Counted from the first letter of the stretch, positions 13,064 through 27,300 are shown. The stretch is 64,000 nucleotides of DNA from Tetrahymena elliotti 4EA (GCA_000231825.2 JH720293.1:3564826-3628825); one strand, 5' to 3'. Numbers and translations: made by a program. Notes: generated by a model not told the origin, from the letters alone.

Positions 13064-14327
13064 TCATGTTTAAATTGAAGTTTTATTTGAGTTTTAAGAA
13101 GCCAATTTTTATTCTCTTCTTCCTTTCTTTGGTGAAAATGTTTTAAAGTCAAAACCTGAGATAGGTAGATTTGATAAGATACTATCTATTTCAGTATTTA
13201 TTTCAGGTGTAATTAATTTCATTACTTCTATTGATTCAACTATTTCTTCAATATCTTATTGCTTATTAGCACTAAAGAGAGCGCTAGTAGCATCTTGATT
13301 TGCTAAAACCCAACCCATAGCGAGCTAAGATAAACTACATTCTAACTTATTTGCAATAACAGAAAGTTTATTTATGGTATTTAAAACTTGATTTGAATTT
13401 TTCTCTGAAATAATATTATTATTATATTGTACAATAGCAACTTTATCTTGGTCATTAATTTTTTTTAAGTTAGAAGCCAAGGATTTAGAGCTTCTATTAC
13501 TAGCATTTAATATTTCAAAACACAAAGGATTCCATATTGTAGAGTTCAATTTGTATTTATCAAAAAGTCTACCATATTCTTATTCAAAAGTGTCTCTGTA
13601 TAACATGTTATATTCAACTTATGAAATCTATGGTGGAGCAAGCTTTAACTATGCACAAATATTTCTTGCTTCAAATATTTAAGCAACTGACCATCTTGAA
13701 GCACCCCAATAAAGGATGAGACCTAATATTATGAATAATTTAGTTTAATAATAATCAAAAATAAATAAAGCGAAAATGATGAATTCTAAGATTACCTTGT
13801 TTGACTAAATGATTAAATGCTTTTATAGTTTCCTCTAAAGGAGTATCTTCATCAAATCTGTCACAGTAGACAATATCTAAATGACTGATTTAAAGTCTTT
13901 TCAAACCACTTTTAACACTCTCAATGATTTGTTTGCGGGAATGACCATAATTATTTGATTTCATTTAATCGCTTTATTCCAAACGAATAGTATATGAAAT
14001 CACAAGTTCTTCTCTTGGAATCTACAGGGCTTTGAAAGCTTCCCCAAGTAAAATGTCTTTTTATCCATTTTAATATGATTCTGATGTTTCAAAAAAGTTA
14101 ATTCCAAGTCTATATGCCTTTTTGACTATATTTGTAAACTCTTGTTACTTAAGATTATTGTTACCCATATTGTTTGAACTAAAACAGAGAGCAGATACTT
14201 TAAGGCCTGATTTTCCAAAATATTTATATTCCATATCAGTAAATCTCTTTTTGTACTATTATTGACTTTATGATGCAATTTCGTTCTCAATAACTTGATT
14301 GCTTATGGATGAAGAGCTACAACCCAT
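13064..14327 (-). CDS. Aldo-keto reductase of the Kv channel beta-subunit type, catalytic residues altered
   Basis: Two exons (14327-13796 and 13722-13064, 73-bp intron) encode 396 residues. Family features in order: GLKVSAL at the first strand, GINFFETSESY, RKQIIESVKSGLKRL with LDIVY, GLILYWGASRW, NPLCFEIL, LSQLAMGWVLAN and EIDSILSNLP. These match Kv channel beta subunits and their bacterial and plant relatives, which fold as TIM barrels and bind NADPH. The usual Asp-Tyr-Lys-His tetrad is poorly kept: Glu80 replaces Asp, Tyr85 remains, Thr113 stands where Lys is expected and Asp156 where His (Asn in Kv-beta) is expected. It may therefore bind nucleotide without normal turnover. The N-terminus MGCSSS looks like a myristoylation plus palmitoylation signal, which would place it at a membrane. 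That is inferred. A frame-shifted relative lies 1.1 kb away. Confidence 0.85.
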
Positions 14328-16221
14328 TTGATATTTTAAGATATTATTTATGAAGTAGTTAATATATTTTTTTTTGTTTTATTTATTTATTAATATTTCT
14401 AATGTTTTATCTTGATATTTAAAGAAAGCTTCGAAAAGAAATTTAGAAAAAGTGTAAGATTAAAAAAAAGAAACAAAGTTTACAGATCAATATATTTTGA
14501 AAACAGTAAAATTTTTAATTAATTGAATCCAGATTTAATTAAATTAGATTTTCACCAGAAAATTTGTTTTAAAAATTCTTTAAATTTTCTTTTTATCTTT
14601 TCAATTTCTAAAGTTTATTCAAAATATGTAATTTTCTTAAAATAGAAAAATAATTATTAATTTTTCTATATCCAATAAATTTTTAATTTTCTCATTTACA
14701 TTTTTTAGTTACTCTTAAATCACCTGATCAAATCTTATATTTTGTTTACATAAATAAGAAAATTCAATTAAAAATATGTTGTAAAGAATTTATATTTTTT
14801 TAATTCCTCTTTGAAAAAATGGTAAAAAATTATTCATTGTTATTTAACAGCTTTTAAATTAAATACTTTCAGAGTAAGGATTAGGATGATTAAATATTTA
14901 TCAAAAATAAATAAAAATTTTTTAAGAAGGTTTAGGTTAGGTTTCTTTTTGCTAATCTCAAATCATTGCCTATCTTATTTATGAAATATTTTTTTTTAGT
15001 TATCAAAGGATATTAAAAAAATATTTTCCATAAAATAATCTAATTAAAATAGATTAAAATAAATTAAGTTAAATTGATAAACTATCTCTAAAAAAGCAAT
15101 TTTATTTTTTATTAAACAAAATTATTTCTAAAAAGCATTATAAAATTATTCATCAAAATTAGATTTTTTTTAAAGTAAGTTTTTTATGCTAAAAGATTTT
15201 TGATTATTAATTTTTAAAGGAATTGAAAAATTTTATCTTTGACCAAGGTTATTTTAATTTAGATTGCAAATAAAATTTTTTAATTTTGTTTTCTTGAAAA
15301 ATTGAACTCAATAAAAGAAAAAGAAAGTGTTTTAAATTTCTATTATCTAATTAGAAATATTGATTTTCAGAGCATTTATTCAATTTAGGACAAGAATAAA
15401 ATAACTTTTTACTGAATTTTATTAATCTTTAAAAAAATTTTTAATCAACAAGTAGTAATTAAAAAAAATAAAATATTTTTCAAAGAGAAGAAAATTAAAA
15501 AAAAATTAATTATTTAAAATAATGAGAATAAATAAAAAAATAAAATGAATAGATTTTGACCAACTATTAAGACTTTTAAGATCCTAATAAAAACAATATA
15601 ATTTCTACTTATTCTTCTATTTTAATTTTATCTACTTTAAAATTAATTTATTATTTTCTTATCAGAAATAATTAATTCACAAAATTAATATTTAAACTCT
15701 CATTTTAAAGTTTAATACATTTTACATCTAGCATTAAAACTAATTACTTAAAGAGAAAAATAAAATGATTTCAAAAAACTTATGATTTATTATGAATAAA
15801 AATTATTATTAAATGAATGAATAAAAATTATTATTAAATGAATTAATAAAAATATAGATCTTAAAACATTTGACTTGAAAATTTGCAAAATAAAGATAGT
15901 TATTAGATTTATAAAGGGCAAATTGATTAAATGTATTATTGATGGTAGATAAATATAATTAATTTATTTTTGTCTCAATTTAGATTTTGTGAAATAAATG
16001 AAGATGTATTTTCATATATTTAATCTGATAGATTATCTATTTAGCTGAACCAAAAATTATTAATATCCTATTCTTTATCGATTTTCCTCTATCTCAAGAT
16101 TTGCTTTACTAAAAATTTTATTTAAGACTAAAAGAGTCTACTAAATAATTGATTTTTTATGAAAAAGCAATAAAAAAAAATATAAAAAATAAAATTCCAA
16201 ATATAAATAAGTAAGTGAAAA
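14328..16221. other. Intergenic between divergent genes
   Basis: Spacer between the starts of the reductase (minus) and helicase copy B (plus), so it should hold both promoters. It is very AT-rich with poly-A/T tracts. Apart from the short tandem repeat at 15793-15842, no element was recognised. Confidence 0.5.
15793..15842. repeat. 25-bp unit repeated twice in tandem
   Basis: The unit begins TGAATAAAAATTATTATTAA and is present as two perfect adjacent copies, with a third degenerate start after them. It lies in the promoter-side spacer of helicase copy B and is probably simple slippage. Confidence 0.75.
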
Positions 16222-19200
16222 ATGATAGAATAATTAATTGCTTTATAATAGTAGAACTATAAAAGATATGAATTTTAGCTTGAAGAATTTATCTCTTCTT
16301 AAGTTTTTCAAAGCAAAAAATCATAAGAACAATTCATCATTTAATATTTACAAGATCATTAAAAATGGGTTTAGTAAAAACTATTCAATGGAGATGTATC
16401 TTAATAAAATCCTCATTAGCTTATAAGATCAGTGTGGAGTTGGAGTGTTTCTGGTATTAATTTTAATTATTTTTACAATTTTTTATGCAAAATCTAAAAT
16501 AATTAATAGATTAGTTTATAGAGGATTTTTCAAGACTAAATAAATCTTAAATGTATAATAAATTATACTATATGGAAAAAATATTGAGTGGAGACTTTAA
16601 TGGCTTTGAAAAACTTGAATGTGAGGAAGATTTGCTAAAGAACAGCTAAACTAAAGTTGGCATTCAATTTTAAGATATTTTTTATCCTAATATTGTAGTT
16701 GTCATAGGTATTTAGTAAATACCTCTAATCAGAGATAATCAAGTATTATTTCAATTCAAAACTAAATTTAATATTGAGTCAAATATATTTAATAGGTTAT
16801 AAAATTCAGGTTTGAATGGTATATAATGTTTTAATCAATATATGATTAATAGTTCTAAAAAAAACTATGTATTGACTTAAAGAATATACTTAATGATCCT
16901 TCTAAAGTAAATTATATCACTGATCTTAGTAATATCAAGAATCCTCTTGACACTATTTTTGTACCTAAATAATATTCAAGTAGAAAAGAAAAGCTTTCGA
17001 ATGTAATAAATATAATTACTTTGATACAATTTAATATTTTTATTGTTAATTAAAAGATTGCTAGATAATTACCTTAATAAATTCCAGATTATTATTTATC
17101 TTATTAAGAGAGCTAATAGTATTTTAACTTCGGATATGGTTGGATAAATAAATAAGAGCATTTTAAAAATGTTGAATTTAAGGTAATTGAAATATGTAAA
17201 GCCAAAATATAAATTATTTTTTAATAAAAAATTAGAATAAAATGGTGATTCAAAGACAAAATCAAGAAAATTTGTATAAAATATTCACAAATAAAGAAAC
17301 TTGTTCATAAATACAAGCTATTGTTGATATTTATAAGACTTAAACACCATTAACATAATAATAAATTTAAGTTATATCAAATTTTGAAAATGCTATTATT
17401 ATGGGTAGATCTGGCACTGGTAAAACATTATGTGCATTGTATCATTTGCTAACTCTAGAAATAATGTATTCTCTGTATCTTAATAATAATACTGATAGTT
17501 AGATTAATCTTATTGATTCTTTTTCTGGTAAAGAAATTGGATTAAAAAGTGTATTTATTTCAGCTTCACCAATTCTAACTAAAAAAATATAAAGTTATTA
17601 TTAAAAACACAAAGAATATTTAATTAAGGCTGTGTTAAATATTTAAAATACAAAAAATGAAAATGATAGCTAAAATTAAGATTCAAATATCACATTTATG
17701 TTTGATTCAATTATGAGCGATTTTTCCATTTTGCTTGAAGAGTCTAATAGCATCAAAGATTTAGAAGTAGATGACAAGGTTTTTACTGATTCTTAAAACC
17801 AAGAATTTAATTTTTAGAATTAAAACTAAAAATTGACTTAAGGACACCCTTCTTTTTAGACTGTACGCTCTTACATCATGAGTTTAGAATGTTTTCTTGA
17901 AAGATACTTTTTTGAAAGAGATAAGTAAGGAAATATCCTACTTTATAGCTAACAAAATAGTTTAGGTAAGTTCTAACATTAAAAGATGTAGCTTGGTTAT
18001 TTTTATTAATAATTGGATTTGATTCAAGAAGAGAAAAAAGAAGAAGATTAAATTAACTCAAATAATTTTTATAAAAATGACTAATTATCTAAATATGATG
18101 CTTTCATGAGAGATACATTTTTCTAAAATAATTTGAATAAGTAAAACTAAGAACGCGACTACATCAAAGATTAAAAAACAAGAAAATTTGAAATTGATTA
18201 TAAATATTTTGCAAACTACTTTTGGCCTTTTGCTTCTATTAAATTTAAAAGCTCTTCTTTTATATCTTGTTCTAATTTATGGACTGAAATACATTCTGTG
18301 ATCAAAGGTTCAGCTAACAGCTACAAGTATAAATAAAGGTAAAAAATACATTTCATTCAAAAAGAATTTTTTTTTGAAAAATGGTCGAAATTAAAGTTAA
18401 AATTAACAATTTAATATTAAGGTTTATGCCAAGAGAAGAGTATTTGAAATAGAAGTCAAATAATCTGCTGACTGAGGAATAGAAAGTTACAATTTACTCT
18501 ATGTTTGAGCTTTATGAAAAGTGGAAATTAAATTAAAGTGGATATGATATTCTTGATTTAACTAACTATATTCTTAGTGAATTATCATTAAACAGATGCA
18601 GAATTCCTTCAGTACATTTTACTGTAATAGATGAAGTTTAAGATTTACCATTTGGCATCATTTAGCTCTTCACTTAAATAAATGAATGCAATGTTTTCTT
18701 TTCAGGAGATTCTGCATAAAATATTGCTAGAGGAGTAGGTTTTAGATTCAGTGATCTTAAGAATCTTTATGAAAAAATTTAAAACTCTTAAACATAAGGT
18801 TAAATTTAAGTTCAACACTTGACAGTAAGTTTTATTATTAACATTAAATATTTTTAACATTTTATCCTTACTTTTCAAGGTCAATTTTAGGTCTCAAAAT
18901 AATATTTTGTAACTCTCAAATAGTGTAACAGATTTACTTGATTATTTGTTTCCAACAAGTTTAGATATGATGTAAAAAGAGAAATCAGAGATTGAAGGAA
19001 TAAGACCTATTGTATTAGTAGATGCAGATCAAAATTTCCTCTTTGAAATTCTCAAATATTAAAGTGAAAGCTTAACTTTTGGTTCCAATCAAGCTATTAT
19101 TGTAAGAGATGAATCCAGTAAATAAAAAGTAATTTAATTATTAAGTTTTAAAGAATTTTTAGACATTTATTTTTAATCATATAGTTACCCACAATCCTGC

Positions 19201-22200
19201 AGCATGCTATTTGTTTGACAATATTAGAAGCTAAAGGTCTTGAATTTGAAGATGTCATTTTGTATGATTTTTTTAATGATAGCAGTTGTACATTTTAGTA
19301 ATGGAGTTATTGCTCATCCTTTTTGGTTAATGATGAAAATTAAAATATTAAAGATAATAAATTAAACTCAATAAATAAAAATAAATTTGATTAAGTTAAT
19401 AATGCTATATTATGTTCAGAACTTAAACAGCTCTATACTGCAATAACTCGTCCTAAAAAAAGGCTTATAATATTTGATAATTAAGAATATAAAAGAAAAC
19501 CTATTCTTCAATATTGGCTCTAATAAAATTTAATTTTCTAAATTTCTCCTAAAGACTTAAAAGTTGATAATAAATCAATACCGATAAGTGAAATGGAGGA
19601 TGAGAAGTAAAAAATATTAAGAGATTTGTCAAACCAAATTTAGAAGAATATGTAAATTGATTACCATGAGTAAGGTTTGATCATGTTCTAAAATGAGCAT
19701 TACTAATAAGCTATAAAGTGTTTTGAAAAAATAGGCTTAGAAAAAATGGTTTAAAAGGTATTTATTTAATTCAAAAATTCTTAACTAAATTTATTTTAAT
19801 ATATTAGGCTAAGCTCAACCTTGAACTTCAAACTTGTTATAGGGAAATATAATTTGTTTAAAATGAGCTTTAAATTCTAAAGCTTAATCAAGGATAATAT
19901 GCAAATTAAAATTAAAGTTACAAAAACACTCTAAAATTGGAATTTTCTAAAAAATTAAAGACTTTTAAACAAAATTTAGCAAGTCTTGGAGATAAATTTT
20001 ATAAAATTAATGAAAAGCATCAAGCTGTTTAGTGCTACTTTAATAGTGAATAATATGAAATTGCAGGGTAAGTATATGAAGAATTGAATCTTTTAAATTA
20101 AGCAGCAGAGTCATATTTGTTTTCTGATTCATGCTCTTATAAAGCAGCTTACATTTATCAAAAACTCAATCTTCTTGAGAAAGCTATTAGTATCTTAGAA
20201 ATAAATAAAAGATGGAAATAAATAATTGTGATTTTATCAAATCACCCCTAGTACAAAGTCAGTGATGAAAAAAGAAATATGTATATTTAAAGTTGTTTTA
20301 AAGATATTTTTGAGAATAAGTTTGATGAATTAAAAACAGTAAATTTTGCATTTTAAATCATAATATATTTGAAATAATTTATTAATTTTAGGAATAAACA
20401 TACTAAATATTTGCAAACAAAACTTTTGAGGATGCACTTACTTTATTTGAATTTGATATTGAAAATGATAATTTAAATAAAACTGATAAAGAAATTTCCT
20501 TTTTAGAAAAAGAAATTAAATAAAATGAATAAATAGACTTTGCAGATTCTTTTGAGGATTTAGATTAATACCTTTATATTAATGCAAATCCTGTTATTCA
20601 AAATGAAAGAAAGCAAGAAAATGAACAATCTTTGTAGTTAATTTAAGGTGATTAAAGAGAAGAATTTAGTTTAGTTTTAAAAGAAGAAAAGAGTCAATAA
20701 CATAATGAAAATGTTTACCTTGATGAATAATTTTTAATATCTGTCAACTAGTCTTTGGTTTCTAATTTTAAGTAAGGAAAACTAAATTCTGAAGAAAATG
20801 TGTTATATAAATAAACAACTCAAATAGCTAGAAAATAAATTCAATAAATTCTATAAGTCTTGATGTTAACAGATGAAAGTTTTTATTAATTGGTTAAAGA
20901 AAAATTTGAGAATTAACAATAATTAAGTAATGTTAATTCAAGTTTTGAAAAAGTTGAGCTTTTATTGAAGTAACTTAATTTATCTTGTTTGGATCAAAAA
21001 ATAATTGATGAATTGATGTTGAGATTACAATAGTTTTGATAAAGCAATTAATTGTGGATTATTATCATTTATCTTAAACAATATTAACTAATTCCAAAGT
21101 ATATTATGAAATTAGTATTTCTTAAATTTTAGAATCCTAGCTATTCAAATCTTATCCTTTCTCATCACCTAAAAGAAAATAGTCTTATCATAGCCTAAAA
21201 GAAAGTAATCTTTTTCTTCATTTTAAAAATTTTGAAATAGTAGCTTATATTTAATATTTTATATTTTATGAATAGGAATATTACAGGCAGTAATCATCTG
21301 CAATCCATAGCATGCTTGATGTTCTATAAAATATTTTAGAAAATTCTGAATTAGAAAAAACTAAAATTCTTTTTTCAAAATAGGAATTATAACAGTTAGT
21401 ATTCTTAGGGTTAGGATAAATGTTTGTCTAATTCATGAAAAGAAGAGATAAACTAGAATTTGACCTTTTATATGGTGATTATTAGCAATTTTTTAAGTGC
21501 TTTTCTGAGGATAATTACTTAAATAATGAAGAAAATATTTATAATCTTGCTCCAAAAGAAACAAAAAAAGCAATAATTTTAATTGAAAATAATATTTATG
21601 AAATAATTAAGAATGACTTTAAAATAGATTCACTAATTTAATTACCAAGTGCATTTCTGTTTCATAAATAGTTCTAGTAACTGATTTAAACTAATAACAA
21701 TCAACAATAAATAATGTAAGAATTTTTCAACCCTTTGTTAGAAAAAATTGATTAGATTTGTTAAAATTAAAAATAATACACAAAAATAGAAATTTTTGAT
21801 GCAGTTTCATCATTCCTCTTAAGTATCAAATACTTTTAGAAAATAAATACCTTCAATTTATTTTCTATTGAATAAGCGAATAAAATTTTAACAATACTTT
21901 AATGGATGACTGATTGTTTACAATTTGATAAGCAATTTTAAGATAAAAGTATAAAGCATATGATTAAAGTATTATTTACAGTATTTTAAGTAAGACAAAT
22001 ATCAAATAAAAGCATTTTTAAAATTTTTGGAAAACAGAGTGTAATTTTAAGCATCTCAAGCGCTTTAATCAGTCAAATCTTTAAGGGATATAAAAATAAT
22101 AATAGAGAATAACCTCTTATATATTTCTGCGACGCTGATTTTGAACAAGTGCTTGCTCCAAGAAATTTAATATCCTAAGCTATTTGTGTGTATTTAGATA

Positions 22201-23885
22201 AGGTTTAATAAGAGCTAAAAGATCTTATTGGAGTTACTAAAATAGATTAAAAAAGTAAAAAAGATACTAATATGCCTAAATGGTATTTTTAAACAAGCTA
22301 ATAGGTATAAGAAGAATAGGAAGATGAAAAATTAGATTAAATTATCTAGTAAATTAACAAAAAATAAAATATTAATTTAAAGGAGTAGTTATAAATAATT
22401 AGACAAAACCAAGAATTCAATTTATTCAAATAATTAAATGGGAATACTCAATCAGAATAACAAATCTAATAACTTCTAACTCAAGATAAAATGTTAATAA
22501 AGTACGGATAGTCAAGCTAATTCAATAAAAGATAATAAACAAAAGCTTAAACTAGTACTGAGCACATTGTATATAACATAATTATTAATAACTTACCTAA
22601 TCAAAAGATAAAAATGATAATTCCCTAGAAATATGTAGGATATTTTTATTCTTTAGAAAAAACTCAATTAATAACAAGAGATGTAAAGTAATTAATAGAT
22701 TTTAAATAAAAAAACTTTAAGAATATACTTGTTAATCTTAATGATTATGATAATGATATTGACTTTTAATTAATTAGCTCATTTATTGATTAGAATTAAG
22801 AGAAATCTCTTCAATTTTAGAAAGTTTATTTTACTTGGATTCTAATGATCTTAGCTAATGCTTATGATTTAAATTAATAAACCTTCATTTCATACATTAA
22901 ACTCTTGAAATCAATACAACTAAATGAAGAATGCTAAAAAGTTTTAGGTAAAATTTTTTTTTAATTATATTAATTTGTAATAATTTGATTTTTTTATAGA
23001 ATAAAACTAGTACTATGGTAGATTGTTATCTGCCACTACTGTTGAAGAAGCTAATGATGATGCTTATGAACTAGTTACTTCAAAAGATTTTGAATAATTA
23101 TTTGGATATTGGGATGATATAACTGTTTTCAATGATGTAATTTTATTATAACGAAATTAAATATTAATTTTATTTAATATTAGGCAAACTAAGAATAAAA
23201 TAAGCAAAACTTTGAATAATTTAAAATAGATTTAAGCCAAAAATTTAACAAAATTCAGTAAAGCAGAAAAAAGATTGCTAATTTCTTCATAAAAAATAGA
23301 GATAAAATTAAAGCCATTTATGAAATAGAAAAAAAATTTGAGTAAGTGGTCAGCTTTTTGAAGCCAACCATATTATTAAAAAATTAAGATTTAGCTTAAA
23401 AGATATTAAGAGAAATTTTTGTAGCTAATTTTTCTTTATTTAAATCGCTGAATATTTTAAATTAATTTTAGAATTACACTTTAAATTACATCTATCAGAA
23501 AAGATTAAAAACTTCAGAAAATTTAACCTTATTTATCAAGAAACTTTAAAAAGTACATAAAATTTAAGATGAAATTTAGAATACAGTTAATTAAACACTT
23601 TAACATAGATTAAGTACTAAATTAATAAAATATGAAAATTATGATGAATTCTAGTTTGCTTCTTAATAAGTTTAGAAATTATCTGTGGAACTTGAAGCTG
23701 ATTTAATTTAATTGACAACTAAAATGACAAAAAAATAGAATGAAAATCATGAAATATAATTTGTAAATAACTTTAATTCCTTTGATCTTGAAAGATAAAA
23801 ATGCCTTAATAAAAAGGAAAAATAATTTAAAAAATTCTAAAAAGAAGAACTTAGAAAAGCTATCTAAAAATAATTATTTTTATGA
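16222..23885 (+). pseudogene. Giant SF1 helicase with TPR-like repeats, TRANK1-like, copy B, interrupted
   Basis: Paralogue of the genes at 2485 and 33415. Exons: 16222-16453, 16510-16742, 16796-17002, 17057-17182, 17236-18338, 18422-18823, 18880-19128, 19185-19757, 19808-20338, 20392-21204, 21276-22947, 23000-23136, 23184-23885. GRSGTGKT (about 323-330), DEVQD, GDSAQNIARG, NFRSQN and QLYTAITRPKKRLIIFD are all kept. Two lesions are visible. The exon 18422-18823 is one base short of the expected phase, with the shift after an A6 run at 18772-18777, just before the conserved QHLT/NFRS junction. An in-frame TGA at 21037-21039 falls in a region aligning without gaps to copy A, where Asn stands. 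The rest, about 2,326 codons, is open, so decay is recent or these are assembly errors. An alternative donor GTTAAA near 18798 could bypass the first lesion, but it would remove the conserved QHLT residues. Confidence 0.65.
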
Positions 23886-24389
23886 AGATTTAATCTAATT
23901 TAATGAAAAATAGTTTACTTTACTTTATTTTATTTATTTATTTTGTATAATCACAATTTAATACTATTTCAATTTTCAAAAATTTCAATTAAATAATTTA
24001 TTATTGCTTGTTGAATTAAATCAAAATAGCTATTAAAAAAATTTCAAAACGATATTTTTATTTCAAGATAATTGATTATTGTTTGATTTTTTATTTTTTC
24101 TTAACTTGATGGTAAATTAATTTACAATATAGCAGACAATTTAAATAAATTATTGAAAATATTTTATCCAAAAAAGCAAAAAAAGGATGTTCTCTATTTT
24201 TAAATCTAAAATGATTAAAATAAGAATTTGTAGATAATTGAATTAAAATGAGGTATAAATTAAAATTAAAAATAAATATTAATAGAGTTATTATTCATAT
24301 ATAAATTATAAAAATAAAATTATGTTCTATGTATCTAAATCAAATAAAAACCGCATAAAATTATATTTAGATTATGAAATAATTAATAT
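23886..24389. other. Spacer between convergent genes
   Basis: AT-rich sequence between the 3' ends of helicase copy B and the minus-strand Gln-rich gene. It should hold both polyadenylation regions; no element was recognised. Confidence 0.5.
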
Positions 24390-27300
24390 TCAATTTTTAT
24401 TTAATTATATAAAATCAGTAATTACCAAAGGATTATCTAGCATTTTCAATAAGATGGAATGATTAAAGTTATATTTTGAGTCATTTAATGGCAATTAACT
24501 AATAATGAATTTAAAAATATCTTATTTAATTTTCAGTACATTATTTAAATTTTTATCTTTTCCTTTAAACAAGTTTACAAAATCTATTTTTTGGAAATCT
24601 TTATTTTTTAATAATTCTGGAATATCCCTTTCCTAAAATAAGATATAAATTAATTAATTATAATTTGTATCTTCACATATGTTGAATAGATAATTTTCTG
24701 ATAAAACAGTACTGCAGCTTTTAAATTAGTATAATTTTATGTCCTTTTAAGAAAGTGGATTTAATTCATGTTTATTTATTTGTTCTATTTATATCTTTTA
24801 TTTGCTTTGAAACTCTTGTTTATTTTTCTTGAAATACCACTAAACATATAAATATTTCGTCAATAGATCTACTGCTTTTTCATTTTATTTTCCTTCAAAA
24901 TAAATTTTTTCTAAAATGTACTGAATTGCTGAAGAAATATTTGAATTTATTTCAGAGAATAAGTTATTGTGTTTTTTTTCATATTAGGATTATTTGAATT
25001 ATAATGATAAATCTTTGTTATTATTTTTTAATAAATTAATCTACTCATCACTAAAAGGAAGTTATAGTCCTTCATAGAAAATATTTACTTCTACTATTTT
25101 TTTTATTTTTTAAGATAGGAAAGAGATAACTAAAAACTTTATTTTGCCATTCTAAAATATAAATGTTGTTTTTCTTTCACAATTATTAATTAGTTGGTCA
25201 ATGGTAACGTCTTTTTAATCAATGAACTTTACTTCTTAGTCTTTTAATTAAAGTATTTCATTTAAAAAATGTTTATTTTTATAAATTTCATTTTCAATAA
25301 ACTTTAAATCTCTTGTACTTTCATATTATACTTAATCAACTACTACAACGCTGTTTTCTTCTGTTTCCCTATAAATACTTGGTTAGATTGATTCTATTAT
25401 TTCATAATCACCATCTGATTTTGAGTTTTGTTTATTTGATAAAGTATTTTCTTTAATAAAACCCTACTGACTCAAGTTATTTTTACTATCGTTTGTTAAT
25501 TAAACTTCACCTTCATCATTAATTTCAGATTCCATCATTTCATTTTAAGGTTTTTGGAATTCTTGATTTGAATCTGACTCTTATCTAAGCTCTTTACTGA
25601 CAGAAATATTTTCTTGTATTGAATCTTTAACCTTAGATGAAATATTACTTTTAAATATTTCACTTTTATCTGATTTTATAGAGGATTATTAATTATTTTG
25701 TTTGTCTTCATACTAAGAGCTTTAAATAAAACCTTAATTTAAGATTTCACTGTTCGAAATATCTTATCCTAAATAACTATTTTACTGCTAAGTATTTTTT
25801 CCATCTGACAAATGTACTTTTTAATCTATTATTCATTAAATTTAAGAATTTATATTAAAAAAGAAATAAATATGAAATTACTTGAAAGTTAAGATTTTAT
25901 ATCAGATTCTAAAAATGATTATTGCTTTTTCTCCTAATCTACTTTTTTCTAGTCTTCTTTATTGCCTTCTCTATCATCTTATCTTTGAGCATTTTACTAT
26001 AAATATTACCTGTGATTTTCTTCTTATTAAAGTAATTAACTATTTTATTAGTATTAAGACTAATTTTATTATCTAATTGTATTTCTAACATTATTCTGGC
26101 TAGTTTGATTGTCTAATAATTGAAATAAAATAATTATTTTAATTAATTCCAATAAAAAAAATAAATTGTTTACTTTATCTATGAACTATTTCTTGCTATT
26201 AATAAGATTGATTTTAACATAATTATTCATTAAAACAAACTCCTTAGCCATGTACATAATCTCCAGCTGGAACCAAATGAGGAACATGTTATCTTTTTTA
26301 TTAATCATGATGGTGATGATTGCATTAATTTTCATTTTCATTTTTCTATCTTTATTATTACAAAAACTGTTATTTCTATTATTCCTACTACTGCTTTAAT
26401 TATTCTTACAATTACTATTATCCTTCTTACTATTAATACTAATTTAAATTTTATTATTCTTGATTTTAGATTTAATTATTTTTTTCGATATCACTCTTTT
26501 ACTATTATTGCTATTTTAAATTTTCTTAATGTTCACTAGTACAAGCAGTATTTTCTAATTAAGATACATTGATTTGAGAACTATCTTAATTTTTAATGCT
26601 ATTAGATATTTATTATTTTTAGTTATCTTGGCTATTATTTTATGTATTTTATTGATAATCAGGATTGTTATCTATCTATTATTGTTGCATATTTTGGTCT
26701 ACTACTGAGTATTTTCTTATTTATTCCTATTTTTTGAAAGTTTATTCACTTTAATTGTTCGAATAAATTTCATGGTTATCATTATTTTCTTTTTTTTCTT
26801 CAATTTAATTTTAAATATCTTATTAAAATTCTTTTGTTTATTCAACATTATCATTATTATCATTTTAGTTATTTGATGAATCTTAAATTTCTTTTTGATT
26901 TTATTCTGCTTATTATTACTCTTTCAATGAATTTAGATATTATTATTACTCTTACAATAATTATTATTCTTTTAATGAATTTAGATATTATTATTACTCT
27001 TACATTAATTATTATTCTTTTAATAATTATTATTACTCTTACAATAATTATTATTCTTTTAATAATTACTATTCTTGCTATATTTTTAAATATTAAATCC
27101 TAAGTTTTTCTTATTCTAAGTTATATTACTCTATTTCTTCCTAAATTAAACTAACAAATTTTCTCAATTAATGATTATATGATTCAAAGTCAAGTTTAAA
27201 TGAGTTATTTGTAGGTTTAGTTAAGATGCTACATTCTTCATTTTTGTAATTTTCCAGTATGAATAAAGATAAGATTAATAAATATTTACTCTAGATGTTT

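Noticed and set aside
16238..16426. Short plus-strand frame in the standard code at the start of helicase copy B
   Set aside because: It is a shadow: the frame starting at ATG 16222 in the ciliate code matches the N-termini of the paralogues (SVWSWSVS against SQWNWRVHS) and splices in phase.
21037..21039. TGA in helicase copy B as a selenocysteine codon
   Set aside because: The paralogue has Asn there, there is no redox motif nearby, and the same gene also has a frameshift.
26834..27103. Hydrophobic plus-strand frame rich in Ile and Leu
   Set aside because: It is the complement of the Gln-rich minisatellite of the minus-strand gene.
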